In this document: positions 1 through 6,291 of the stretch, in pieces | Numbering within the stretch: position 1 is the stretch's first letter | Layout: every line of letters starts with the position of its first letter | Assembly (NCBI GenBank): GCA_002705465.1 | Contig: PAGS01000092.1 | Coordinates: 2,533-11,116 of the forward strand | Direction of reading: 5' to 3' | DNA: 8,584 bases | Origin: Halieaceae bacterium | Lineage (GTDB): Bacteria > Pseudomonadota > Gammaproteobacteria > Pseudomonadales > Halieaceae | Position numbers and translations under genes: made by a program | The notes under the pieces: generated by a model | Told to the model about the DNA's origin: nothing | Seen by the model: the letters and a program-made list of their open reading frames with translations, nothing else | Database searches by the model: none

Positions 1-384
1 AATCTCGAGGCGCAAACCATCCGGTTAAACACCGTCTCGAGTAACCTCGCCAACGCCAACTCTGTATCGGGTTCTGAGGCGGACACTTACAAGCCGTTAG
101 AGCCACTGTTTGCGCCCATGCTTAACCAAGCGCAGATGGGCATGTCGAATGAAGGTGCGGGCGTCAAGGTCACCGCGGTCATGGAATCTAACGAGCCGGC
201 AAACAAAGAATACATGCCAGGCCACCCGCTTGCTGACGAGGAAGGTTTTATCTACACCCCTGCCGTGGATCAGGCGCAGGAGGCGGTCCACATGATGGAT
301 GCCTCACAGGCTTACAAAAGCTCAGTCGAGGCCATTAACACCACCAAGGCGCTGATTATGCGCACGCTGACCATCGGACGCTGA
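1..384 (+). CDS. flgC: FlgC, flagellar proximal rod protein (5' end cut by window edge)
   Basis: FlgC is an axial subunit of the proximal rod, exported by the flagellar type III apparatus and assembled in the periplasm. The reading frame is open from base 1 to the TGA at 382-384, giving 127 visible residues. Compared with the roughly 134-138 residues usual for the family, about a dozen N-terminal residues lie outside the window. Visible residues 5-20 contain the rod signature QTIRLNTVSSNLANAN, the FlgC form of the SNLANA motif near the N-terminus of rod and hook proteins. The C-terminus (MMDASQAYKSSVEAINTTKA, then LIMRTL) is the conserved terminal helix that packs into the axial D0 core. The in-frame ATG at 118 is internal and not a start, because the conserved motif lies upstream of it. 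It is followed after 11 nt by flgD, as in the standard flgBCDEFGHIJ order. Confidence 0.96.
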   Translation, partial: NLEAQTIRLNTVSSNLANANSVSGSEADTYKPLEPLFAPMLNQAQMGMSNEGAGVKVTAVMESNEPANKEYMPGHPLADEEGFIYTPAVDQAQEAVHMMDASQAYKSSVEAINTTKALIMRTLTIGR

Positions 385-395
385 GGGCCCAAATC

Positions 396-1088
396 ATGAC
401 GATTGTTTCCAATACCAGTCAGATGTTCCCCGCGCCCGGTGCGAGTGGCAGCAAAGCGAACAGCATGACCGATATGAATGCTGACGACTTTTTGACCCTC
501 ATGGTCGCGCAATTGCAGCATCAAGACCCCACCAAGCCGATGGATAACACCGAGTTCGTGGCGCAATTGGCACAGTTTAGTACTTCGACTGGTGTGCAGG
601 AGCTGAATGAGAGCTTTAGCGGCCTATCGTCATCGCTCATGTCCAGTCAGATGTTGCAAGCAACAGATTTAGTAGATCGACAGGTCAGTACTGAGTCAAA
701 TGTGGGTTTCCTTGAGGCCGCCACTGACCAAGACGGTGGGGCAGCTGGGATACTTGATGCCACAGTGTCACTCGGCTCTAACCGTGGCGGCATGCTTTAT
801 GTTCAAGACATGATGGGACAACTTGTTTATAGCGCGGCGCTGCCCGCAGAAGCGACGGGTGATTTTCAGATCCGCTGGGGTGGTAAAGACGCCAGCGGCA
901 ACATGATGCCGCCCAGCAACTACAGAATTTCGGCTGAAACCAATGTAGGTGGAGAGGTGACTTCGGTTCCTGTCTACGCGCATAGCCGCGTCCAGTCGGT
1001 GTCGATTAACCCGGCAACCGGCTCGGCGACATTGAATCTGGTTGATGGCAGCAAGCTTAGCTTCGCTGAAATCAGAAATATTTTTTAA
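396..1088 (+). CDS. flgD: FlgD, flagellar hook cap (hook assembly scaffold)
   Basis: FlgD caps the growing hook and promotes FlgE polymerisation; it is later displaced and is absent from the finished flagellum. The protein is 230 residues, against 231 in E. coli. Residues 31-62 hold the conserved N-terminal block: DFLTLMVAQLQHQDP, then TKPMDNTEFVAQLAQFS. The C-terminal half is the expected Tudor-like fold with an inserted Ig-like domain; residues 156-176 (DFQIRWGGKDASGN followed by a PPSNY turn) are the typical W-x-G-x-D-x-x-G strand signature. Residues 1-28 are low-complexity and probably disordered, as usual for the export signal region. The start ATG is 11 nt after flgC; upstream only a weak purine stretch (GAGGG at 383-387) is visible, so translation may be coupled to flgC. 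It ends in TAA within an AT-rich stretch. Confidence 0.96.
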   Translation: MTIVSNTSQMFPAPGASGSKANSMTDMNADDFLTLMVAQLQHQDPTKPMDNTEFVAQLAQFSTSTGVQELNESFSGLSSSLMSSQMLQATDLVDRQVSTESNVGFLEAATDQDGGAAGILDATVSLGSNRGGMLYVQDMMGQLVYSAALPAEATGDFQIRWGGKDASGNMMPPSNYRISAETNVGGEVTSVPVYAHSRVQSVSINPATGSATLNLVDGSKLSFAEIRNIF

Positions 1089-1100
1089 TCATTTTCCACT

Positions 1101-1110
1101 TTAAGGAGAT
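1101..1110 (+). promoter_or_regulatory. Strong ribosome-binding site of flgE
   Basis: TTAAGGAGAT lies before the flgE ATG at 1117, with the AAGGAG core at 1103-1108 and 8 nt of spacing. It is nearly a perfect complement of the 16S rRNA 3' end and is the best Shine-Dalgarno in the window. FlgE is needed in roughly a hundred or more copies per flagellum, while FlgC, F and G are needed in a few to a few tens. A stronger site here is therefore a plausible way to set stoichiometry inside one operon; that link is inference. Confidence 0.85.
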
Positions 1111-1116
1111 ACAAAG

Positions 1117-2349
1117 ATGGCCTTTAGCACTTCACTATCTGGTGTCAACGCAGCTCAGTCTGACCTAGACGTTATCAGCAACAACATTGCGAACAGCTCG
1201 ACCACGGGCTTTAAAACTGGCCGGGCCGAATTTGGTGATGTGTATGCGCAAAGCCTGCTGGGTACGACCACGCCGACTCCCGGCCAGGGTGTGAAGGTCA
1301 TAGGCATTACGCAGCAGTTTAGTCAGGGAGATTTGGAATTCACCGATAACGCACTGGATGTGGCCATTAACGGCGACGGCTTCTTTCAGGTCAAAGACCA
1401 GGGTGTTGTGGAATACACTCGCGCAGGTGCCTTCAAGATCGATAAAGACGGCTACATTTCGACAGTGTCTGGCGCTCGAGTACAAGGTTTCCAGGTGGAC
1501 GCTACAACGGGCGCCGTGACCGGTAATATCGGCGACATTCAGACGCAAACCGCGCTTTTGGACCCTAAAGCGACTACTACAGCAACCCTCACCGGGAACC
1601 TCGATGCAGGGGCTTCTGAACCCGCAACCGGCACGTTTAGTGCGACCGACCCCACTTCATATAACTTTACAACGTCTTTGGCGGTATTCGACAGCAAGGG
1701 CAACTCCCACACGTTGGATCTTTATTTTGTGAAGACCTCTACTGCTAACCAGTGGAACGTATTGAGTTATCTCGATGGCGTCACTACTACGGGGGGCGCT
1801 ACCACTCCGGCGATCAGTGCCTTGCCGTTCAGTACAGCGGGTGCTTATGACTCCACCGGCAACAAAGGAACGGTCTCGTTAACCCAGTCAGTAACTGGGG
1901 CAGTGGATCTGACGATCGCCCTGGACATCACGGGGTTTACGCAGTACGGCACTGACTTTGCGGTCACCACCTCTGCCCAAAACGGTTACTCAGCGGGTCA
2001 GCTGTCATCTATTGAGGTCAGCGACACCGGTTTGGTTTCTGCTCGCTACAGCAACGGCATTTCCGCATCGATGGGTCAGTTTGCACTGGCTGATTTTCAG
2101 AACCCTAATGGGCTGCAGCCCGTGGGCAGTACTAACTGGGTTGAGACCTATAAATCCGGCATGCCGGTATTGAACAAGGCAGGCAACGCCAACCTAGGTC
2201 TGATACAGGGCTTCGCCCTGGAGCAATCAAACGTCCAGATCACGCAGGAGCTGGTTGATCTGATTGTTGCGCAGCGCAATTTCCAGGCCAACGCACAGGT
2301 GGTGCAGGCCGAAGACGCGATCACCCAAACAATCATCAACATGCGTTAA
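1117..2349 (+). CDS. flgE: FlgE, flagellar hook protein
   Basis: FlgE polymerises into the curved hook, the universal joint that couples the rod to the filament. It is exported by the flagellar type III system and assembled under the FlgD cap. It has 410 residues (E. coli about 402), so there is no large domain gain. The N-terminal D0 region carries NNIANSSTTGFK at residues 22-33. Residues 69-90 (SQGDLEFTDNALDVAINGDG then FF) are the D1 signature shared with FlgG, followed by a YTRAGAF strand. The Thr/Ser/Gly-rich middle, about 140-310, corresponds to the surface-exposed D2 domain. The C-terminus (residues 378-410, starting ELVDLIVAQRNFQANAQVV and ending IINMR) is the second D0 helix. The start is fixed by the strong AAGGAG site at 1103-1108. 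The TAA at 2347-2349 is followed by a 31-nt gap, the longest in the window. Confidence 0.97.
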   Translation: MAFSTSLSGVNAAQSDLDVISNNIANSSTTGFKTGRAEFGDVYAQSLLGTTTPTPGQGVKVIGITQQFSQGDLEFTDNALDVAINGDGFFQVKDQGVVEYTRAGAFKIDKDGYISTVSGARVQGFQVDATTGAVTGNIGDIQTQTALLDPKATTTATLTGNLDAGASEPATGTFSATDPTSYNFTTSLAVFDSKGNSHTLDLYFVKTSTANQWNVLSYLDGVTTTGGATTPAISALPFSTAGAYDSTGNKGTVSLTQSVTGAVDLTIALDITGFTQYGTDFAVTTSAQNGYSAGQLSSIEVSDTGLVSARYSNGISASMGQFALADFQNPNGLQPVGSTNWVETYKSGMPVLNKAGNANLGLIQGFALEQSNVQITQELVDLIVAQRNFQANAQVVQAEDAITQTIINMR

Positions 2350-2380
2350 TAACTAATCGGACGGCGAGAGGGATAAAGCA

Positions 2381-3121
2381 ATGGATCAGTTGGCTTACAT
2401 ATCGGCTCGTGGCATGCGCGAAATCATGCTGCAGCAGGCGGTTAACAGCCATAACCTTGCCAATGCCTCGACGCCGGGATTCCGCGCAAGCCTCATGCAG
2501 GCCGAGAGCAATTATGTGATCGGTGAGGGTTTTGATACGCGAGCGTTTTCCTCCGTCAGCAAGATTGACGTCGATCTAACTCCAGGTCCCATTAAAGCCA
2601 CTGGGCACGATCTCGATGTGGCGGTCACCGGCGAGGGATGGATTGCTATCCTCGGCCCCAATGGCGGTGAGGCACTCACGCGTCGCGGCGACCTGCGGGT
2701 GGATGAGGCAGGCCAGTTGATTAACGGCGCCGGCCAGCAAGTCATGGGCGATGCAGGCCCTATTACCTTGCCGCCTTATCAGTCGCTGTCGATCGGCGGT
2801 GACGGCACGGTGTCTATCGTACCTGTCGGTGAGCAGCCCAATGCGGTGGCGGTCCTGGATCGCATCAAGTTAGTGAACCCCCCGGTTGAGTCACTGGAAA
2901 AGTCGGAAGAGGGCCTAATCGTCTCCAATGGGGGGGTCCAGAGTGACCCCGACGCGGCTGTTGCTCTCGTCACTGGCTCTCTCGAGGGCAGTAACGTCAG
3001 CGCAGTCTCGGCGATGGTCGAAATGATCGAATTGGCGCGGCAGTTTGAGTCAGAGGTCAACATGCTCGAATCCGCAGAAGAAGTTGATTCAGACAGTATC
3101 CGTTTGATGCGGGTCGAATAG
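2381..3121 (+). CDS. flgF: FlgF, flagellar proximal rod protein
   Basis: FlgF is a subunit of the proximal rod, sitting between FlgB/FlgC and the FlgG distal rod. Its 246 residues match the family (E. coli 251). The N-terminus shows HNLANASTPGFR at residues 24-35, the FlgF form of the axial motif, preceded by the typical ARGMREIMLQQAVNS helix. A GHDLDVAVTGEGW stretch corresponds to the NALDxAIxGxGFF block of FlgE and FlgG. The C-terminal helix (SNVSAVSAMVEMIELARQFE) closes the D0 domain. The last 20 or so residues are strongly acidic. The start ATG has a GAGAGGG Shine-Dalgarno at 2366-2372 with 8 nt spacing. The gene contains a G7 run at 2930-2936 and a C6 run at 2878-2883, both currently in frame. 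It is followed after 9 nt by flgG. Confidence 0.95.
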   Translation: MDQLAYISARGMREIMLQQAVNSHNLANASTPGFRASLMQAESNYVIGEGFDTRAFSSVSKIDVDLTPGPIKATGHDLDVAVTGEGWIAILGPNGGEALTRRGDLRVDEAGQLINGAGQQVMGDAGPITLPPYQSLSIGGDGTVSIVPVGEQPNAVAVLDRIKLVNPPVESLEKSEEGLIVSNGGVQSDPDAAVALVTGSLEGSNVSAVSAMVEMIELARQFESEVNMLESAEEVDSDSIRLMRVE

Positions 3122-3130
3122 GAATAGATT

Positions 3131-3916
3131 ATGAACCAGTCACTTTGGATCTCTAAGACGGGTCTCGACGCACAGCAGACCAAGATGTCGACGATTGCCA
3201 ATAACTTGGCCAACGTCGGTACCACCGGTTTTAAGCGGGGTCGCGCGATTTTTGAAGACCTGCTTTATCAGAATGTGCGTCAGGTCGGTGCCCAGTCCTC
3301 GCAGGACACGGTGCTGCCCTCGGGGCTTCAGGTGGGTACCGGCACCCGTGTGGTCGCTACCGAGCGATTGTTTACGCAGGGCAACCTGACCAAAACTGAC
3401 AACGCGTTGGATATTGCCATTCAGGGCCGGGGCTTTTTCGAGATTCTGATGCCCGACGGCACTCAGGGTTACACTCGCGATGGCTCTTTTCACATCAATG
3501 ACCAGGGCCTTGTGGTGACCTCGGCGGGTTATCAGCTTCAGCCGCCGATTACCGTACCGGCTGATGCCATGTCTATTACGGTCGCCGGCGATGGTACGGT
3601 GAGCGTGCAGCAGCCCGGCACACCGGCTGCCACCCAGATCGGTACCGTGCAGTTGAACGACTTTATTAACCCCGCAGGCCTTCAGGCCCGCGGCGAGAAC
3701 CTCTTTATGGAGTCGGGCGCGAGTGGCGCCCCTCAGCCGGGCAACCCCGGATTGAATGGCCTTGGCACCTTGGCGCAGGGCTATGTTGAGAGTTCTAACG
3801 TGAACGTGGTGGAGGAGCTGGTGAACATGATCGAGACCCAGCGCGCCTACGAAATGAACTCTAAAGCAATTTCGACTGCGGATCAGATGCTGCAGTACGT
3901 CTCGCAAAACCTCTAG
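3131..3916 (+). CDS. flgG: FlgG, flagellar distal rod protein
   Basis: FlgG forms the distal rod, which passes through the P and L rings and joins the hook. It has 261 residues, almost the same as E. coli FlgG (260). The N-terminus contains [12 protein letters not shown] at residues 24-35, followed by [20 protein letters not shown], the segment that distinguishes FlgG from FlgE and is linked to rod stiffness. The D1 block [20 protein letters not shown] then GFF is fully conserved, as is a YTRDGSF strand. The C-terminal D0 helix (residues 220-261) includes [21 protein letters not shown] short AGGA at 3120-3123, overlapping the flgF stop, serves as the ribosome-binding site with 7 nt spacing, suggesting coupling to flgF. 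The TAG stop overlaps the likely ribosome-binding site of flgH. Confidence 0.98.
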   Translation: MNQSLWISKTGLDAQQTKMSTIANNLANVGTTGFKRGRAIFEDLLYQNVRQVGAQSSQDTVLPSGLQVGTGTRVVATERLFTQGNLTKTDNALDIAIQGRGFFEILMPDGTQGYTRDGSFHINDQGLVVTSAGYQLQPPITVPADAMSITVAGDGTVSVQQPGTPAATQIGTVQLNDFINPAGLQARGENLFMESGASGAPQPGNPGLNGLGTLAQGYVESSNVNVVEELVNMIETQRAYEMNSKAISTADQMLQYVSQNL

Positions 3917-3920
3917 GTGA
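3915..3920 (+). promoter_or_regulatory. Ribosome-binding site deciding the flgH start
   Basis: AGGTGA overlaps the last two bases of the flgG stop codon and lies 5 nt before the ATG at 3926. It covers the alternative GTG at 3917, which has no purine-rich sequence upstream. It therefore points to 3926 as the flgH start and suggests that ribosomes finishing flgG re-initiate on flgH. Confidence 0.6.
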
Positions 3921-3925
3921 CTGAG

Positions 3926-4627
3926 ATGGCCGCCATGCGCTTACTGAGTTTGACAATCCTGGGCCTTGCTTACGCAGGGTTGGTCGGTTGCGCTGGGGTC
4001 GAGGGCAAAGGCTCTGACGCCTACGCGCCGATCGAACCGATTGTTTACCCCACGGTTGAGGAGTCGCCACCCACTGGGGGTCTGTTTGCACCCAAACGCA
4101 AGCTGACGTTGTTTGCCGATGTGCGCGCCTATGAGGTCGGGGACATTGTGAGCGTCGTGTTGATGGAATCGACCACCGCGGCAAAGTCGGCCGATACAGA
4201 ACTTGGCAAAGGTTCGAGCGTTGATATCGCCAACCCTACTATCGTCGGCGCGCCCGTTGAGTGGAGCACCAATGGCAATAGCTACAGCCTCAACATGGGG
4301 CTCGACTCCACAAGCTCTTTTGGCGGCGAGGCCTCTAGTTCACAGAATAATTCCTTACTGGGCTCCATTGCGGTGCAGGTTTCGCAGGTGTTGCCCAATG
4401 GCAACCTGGTGATTCAGGGCGAGAAGTGGATACAGATTAATCAGGGTGATGAGTACATCAAGCTGCGCGGCATTATCCGCCCAGAGGATCTCAGCGCCAC
4501 GAACAGTATTCCTTCTACCTTGGTGGCCGATGCACGCATCTCTTACGGCGGCACTGGGCCCCTTGAGGAAAGCAATTCCCCCGGATGGTTAACGCGGTTC
4601 TTTATGACCCCGCTGATGCCCTTCTGA
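3926..4627 (+). CDS. flgH: FlgH, flagellar L-ring lipoprotein
   Basis: FlgH forms the L ring, the outer-membrane bushing around the distal rod. It is a Sec-exported lipoprotein. Starting at 3926 the protein has 233 residues, against 232 in E. coli. The signal peptide is [18 protein letters not shown], ending in the lipobox LVGC, with the lipidated Cys at residue 22 (codon 3989-3991), the same position as in E. coli. Conserved L-ring segments follow: [18 protein letters not shown] in the N-terminal third, then [34 protein letters not shown] and the terminal GWLTRFF near the end. Alternative starts are GTG 3917 (3 residues longer, abutting the flgG stop, no ribosome-binding site) and ATG 3935 (shortest, still a good signal peptide). 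I prefer 3926 because of the AGGTGA at 3915-3920. Function is certain; the exact start is moderately so. Confidence 0.95.
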   Translation: MAAMRLLSLTILGLAYAGLVGCAGVEGKGSDAYAPIEPIVYPTVEESPPTGGLFAPKRKLTLFADVRAYEVGDIVSVVLMESTTAAKSADTELGKGSSVDIANPTIVGAPVEWSTNGNSYSLNMGLDSTSSFGGEASSSQNNSLLGSIAVQVSQVLPNGNLVIQGEKWIQINQGDEYIKLRGIIRPEDLSATNSIPSTLVADARISYGGTGPLEESNSPGWLTRFFMTPLMPF

Positions 4628-4631
4628 TCGC

Positions 4632-4636
4632 AGAGG
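4632..4636 (+). promoter_or_regulatory. Ribosome-binding site deciding the flgI start
   Basis: AGAGG lies only 1 nt before the ATG at 4638, too close for that codon to be used efficiently, but 10 nt before the in-frame ATG at 4647. It therefore supports 4647 as the start of flgI. Confidence 0.6.
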
Positions 4637-4646
4637 TATGACAACT

Positions 4647-5765
4647 ATGAAAGACCTCAAAAAAATAATCACCTGGATCGGCTGCCTAGCGCTGGCAGTG
4701 TTGCCGGCGTTCGCGCTGGCTGAGCGGGTCAAAGATATCTCGCAGGTGCAGGGTGTGCGGGGCAACCAGCTGGTGGGTTACGGATTGGTCGTTGGCCTCG
4801 ACAGCAGTGGTGACCAGGTGACTCAGACGCCGTTCACGGTGCAAAGCATCAAGAGCATGCTGGCTCAGTTGGGCGTGAATGTGCCGCCTAACATCAATCC
4901 GCAGACCAAGAACGTGGCGGCGGTGATGGTTCATGCTGAATTGCCGCCTTTTGCCAAGCCCGGACAGACCATCGATGTGACCGTGTCTTCGATGGGTAAC
5001 GCCAAGAGCCTTCGCGGTGGTGCATTACTGATGACACCGCTCAAGGGCATCAATGGCGAGATCTATGCCATTGCCCAGGGCAGTCTGATCGTGAGCGGTT
5101 TCGGTGCCGAGGGCGCCGATGGTTCCAGCGTGACGGTCAATACGCCCAGTGCGGGCCGCATCCCCAATGGGGCGACGGTTGAGCGCTCTGTGCCCAGCCC
5201 GTTCGATGACGAGCCGCGCATTACCCTGAATTTGAACGCACCTGATTTCACCACAGCGCAACGACTGGCGGCTTCGATCAACAACACCCTCGGGGAGGGC
5301 ATAGCAAGCCCCGTCGATGCCGTGTCAGTTGATGTGCGAGCGCCGGTCTCAGCTGCCGCTAAGGTCGAATTTTTGTCGATTCTCGAGAACCTGCCGGTCG
5401 ACCCCGCGGCGGCATCTGCCAAGGTGGTGGTCAATTCTCGAAGCGGCACGATCGTGATAGGCAGTGACGTTCGCATCAAAGAGGCTGCAGTAGCCCATGG
5501 CAACCTGACTGTAAGAATTTCTGAAGATTTACAGGTCAGCCAGCCGGGCGCATTTGCCGGCGGTGGCCAGACCGTGGTCACGCCAGGTTCAGACGTCGCG
5601 ATTGAGGAGGAAGACGCGCGGATGTTCGTATTGAGCCCTGGCGTCAGCCTTCAGGAGCTGGTCGACGCGGTGAATCAGGTTGGTGCGGCGCCCGGTGACT
5701 TGATTGCTGTGTTAGAAGCATTGCAGCAAGCGGGCGCTATGAGTGCCCAGCTGATTGTGATCTGA
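4647..5765 (+). CDS. flgI: FlgI, flagellar P-ring protein
   Basis: FlgI makes the periplasmic P ring in the peptidoglycan layer, a bushing for the rod, and is assembled with the FlgA chaperone. From the ATG at 4647 the protein has 372 residues (E. coli 365). The first 25 are a Sec signal peptide: a KDLKK basic start, a hydrophobic core, and an ALA cleavage site before ERVKDIS, leaving about 347 mature residues. Conserved family blocks are evident: [20 protein letters not shown] then [50 protein letters not shown] then [13 protein letters not shown], and the C-terminal [20 protein letters not shown]. The ATG at 4638 would add three residues (MTT) but lies 1 nt after the AGAGG ribosome-binding site. 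The mature protein has no cysteine; the only Cys is residue 13 in the signal peptide. This differs from E. coli FlgI, which has an intramolecular disulfide. Confidence 0.96.
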   Translation: MKDLKKIITWIGCLALAVLPAFALAERVKDISQVQGVRGNQLVGYGLVVGLDSSGDQVTQTPFTVQSIKSMLAQLGVNVPPNINPQTKNVAAVMVHAELPPFAKPGQTIDVTVSSMGNAKSLRGGALLMTPLKGINGEIYAIAQGSLIVSGFGAEGADGSSVTVNTPSAGRIPNGATVERSVPSPFDDEPRITLNLNAPDFTTAQRLAASINNTLGEGIASPVDAVSVDVRAPVSAAAKVEFLSILENLPVDPAAASAKVVVNSRSGTIVIGSDVRIKEAAVAHGNLTVRISEDLQVSQPGAFAGGGQTVVTPGSDVAIEEEDARMFVLSPGVSLQELVDAVNQVGAAPGDLIAVLEALQQAGAMSAQLIVI

Positions 5766-5774
5766 GCCATTGCG

Positions 5775-6284
5775 ATGATCGAGCCCAGCACTGCGCAAGC
5801 GGTTTACAACGACATGGGTGCCCTCGCGGACCTTCGTGGTCGCGCGCGTGCTAACCCTAATGAAGCTGTAGAAGAGGTCGCCCAGCAGTTCGAGGCGCTC
5901 TTTATTCAAATGATGCTCAAGTCGATGCGCGATGCGGTTGAAGACGGCGGTCTGTTTGGTAGCGATCAGTTGGACACGTATCAACAGATGGCCGATCAAC
6001 AGACAGCGCTTGATATGGCCTCCAAAGGCGGTATTGGCTTAGCTGAGGCGCTGGTGGCGCAGCTCTCGCGAAATCAAGGTGCCGAGCCGTCTGATATCAA
6101 TGAAGCCCCGACGTTAAACGCCCAGAGTTTTTCGCTAGCAACAGATGCACCCCCGCCTGGGACGAAACCACTGACGCCCCGTGAGCCCGCGGCGGTTAGT
6201 ATATACCGCGATGCCGCTAAAAACCTGCCGCTACCGAAAGGCACTTCAACGCTGGTTCGGCGCGACGATCCGATAAGCGAGTGA
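5775..6284 (+). CDS. flgJ: FlgJ, short form: rod-binding domain only
   Basis: FlgJ binds rod subunits in the periplasm and is thought to act as rod cap or scaffold. In most gammaproteobacteria it also has a C-terminal beta-N-acetylglucosaminidase that opens the peptidoglycan. Here the protein is 169 residues, against about 313 in E. coli and Salmonella. Residues about 16-97 are a complete rod-binding domain, including VAQQFEALFIQMMLKSMRDA, GLFGSDQLDTYQQMADQQTA and LDMASKGGIGLAEALVAQL. Residues 98-169 are polar and proline-rich, probably disordered, and show no hydrolase motif. The gene ends in TGA only 7 nt before flgK, so there is no room for a decayed second domain. Placement between flgI and flgK confirms identity. 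The start ATG lies 9 nt after flgI; only weak purine sequence (TGAG at 5763-5766 across the flgI stop) precedes it, suggesting coupling. Confidence 0.93.
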   Translation: MIEPSTAQAVYNDMGALADLRGRARANPNEAVEEVAQQFEALFIQMMLKSMRDAVEDGGLFGSDQLDTYQQMADQQTALDMASKGGIGLAEALVAQLSRNQGAEPSDINEAPTLNAQSFSLATDAPPPGTKPLTPREPAAVSIYRDAAKNLPLPKGTSTLVRRDDPISE

Positions 6285-6291
6285 GTCTAAG

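Noticed and set aside
118..384. Separate small 88-residue gene starting at ATG 118
   Set aside because: The frame is open upstream to base 1 and that upstream part encodes the FlgC N-terminal motif, so this is the 3' part of flgC.
1049..1088. Possible hairpin (1049-1068, stem with one bulge, loop TTA) followed by a T6 run at the end of flgD, resembling a terminator
   Set aside because: The T run starts about 12 nt after the stem, the stem is bulged, and it lies within flgD codons with flgE directly downstream in the same operon. Not a canonical intrinsic terminator.
1165..1548. Minus-strand 127-codon open frame within flgE, and similar ones within flgF, flgI and flgK
   Set aside because: All lie inside conserved plus-strand flagellar genes and show no family features of their own.
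3763..3780. TTGGCAC sequence in flgG resembling the -24 part of a sigma-54 promoter
   Set aside because: The required GC at the -12 position with correct spacing is absent, and the site is inside conserved coding sequence.
3140..3907. Open 255-codon frame on the minus strand covering nearly all of flgG
   Set aside because: It is exactly antisense to the strongly conserved flgG, has no recognisable motif or ribosome-binding site, and its composition is what the opposite strand of a GC-rich gene gives. It is a shadow frame.
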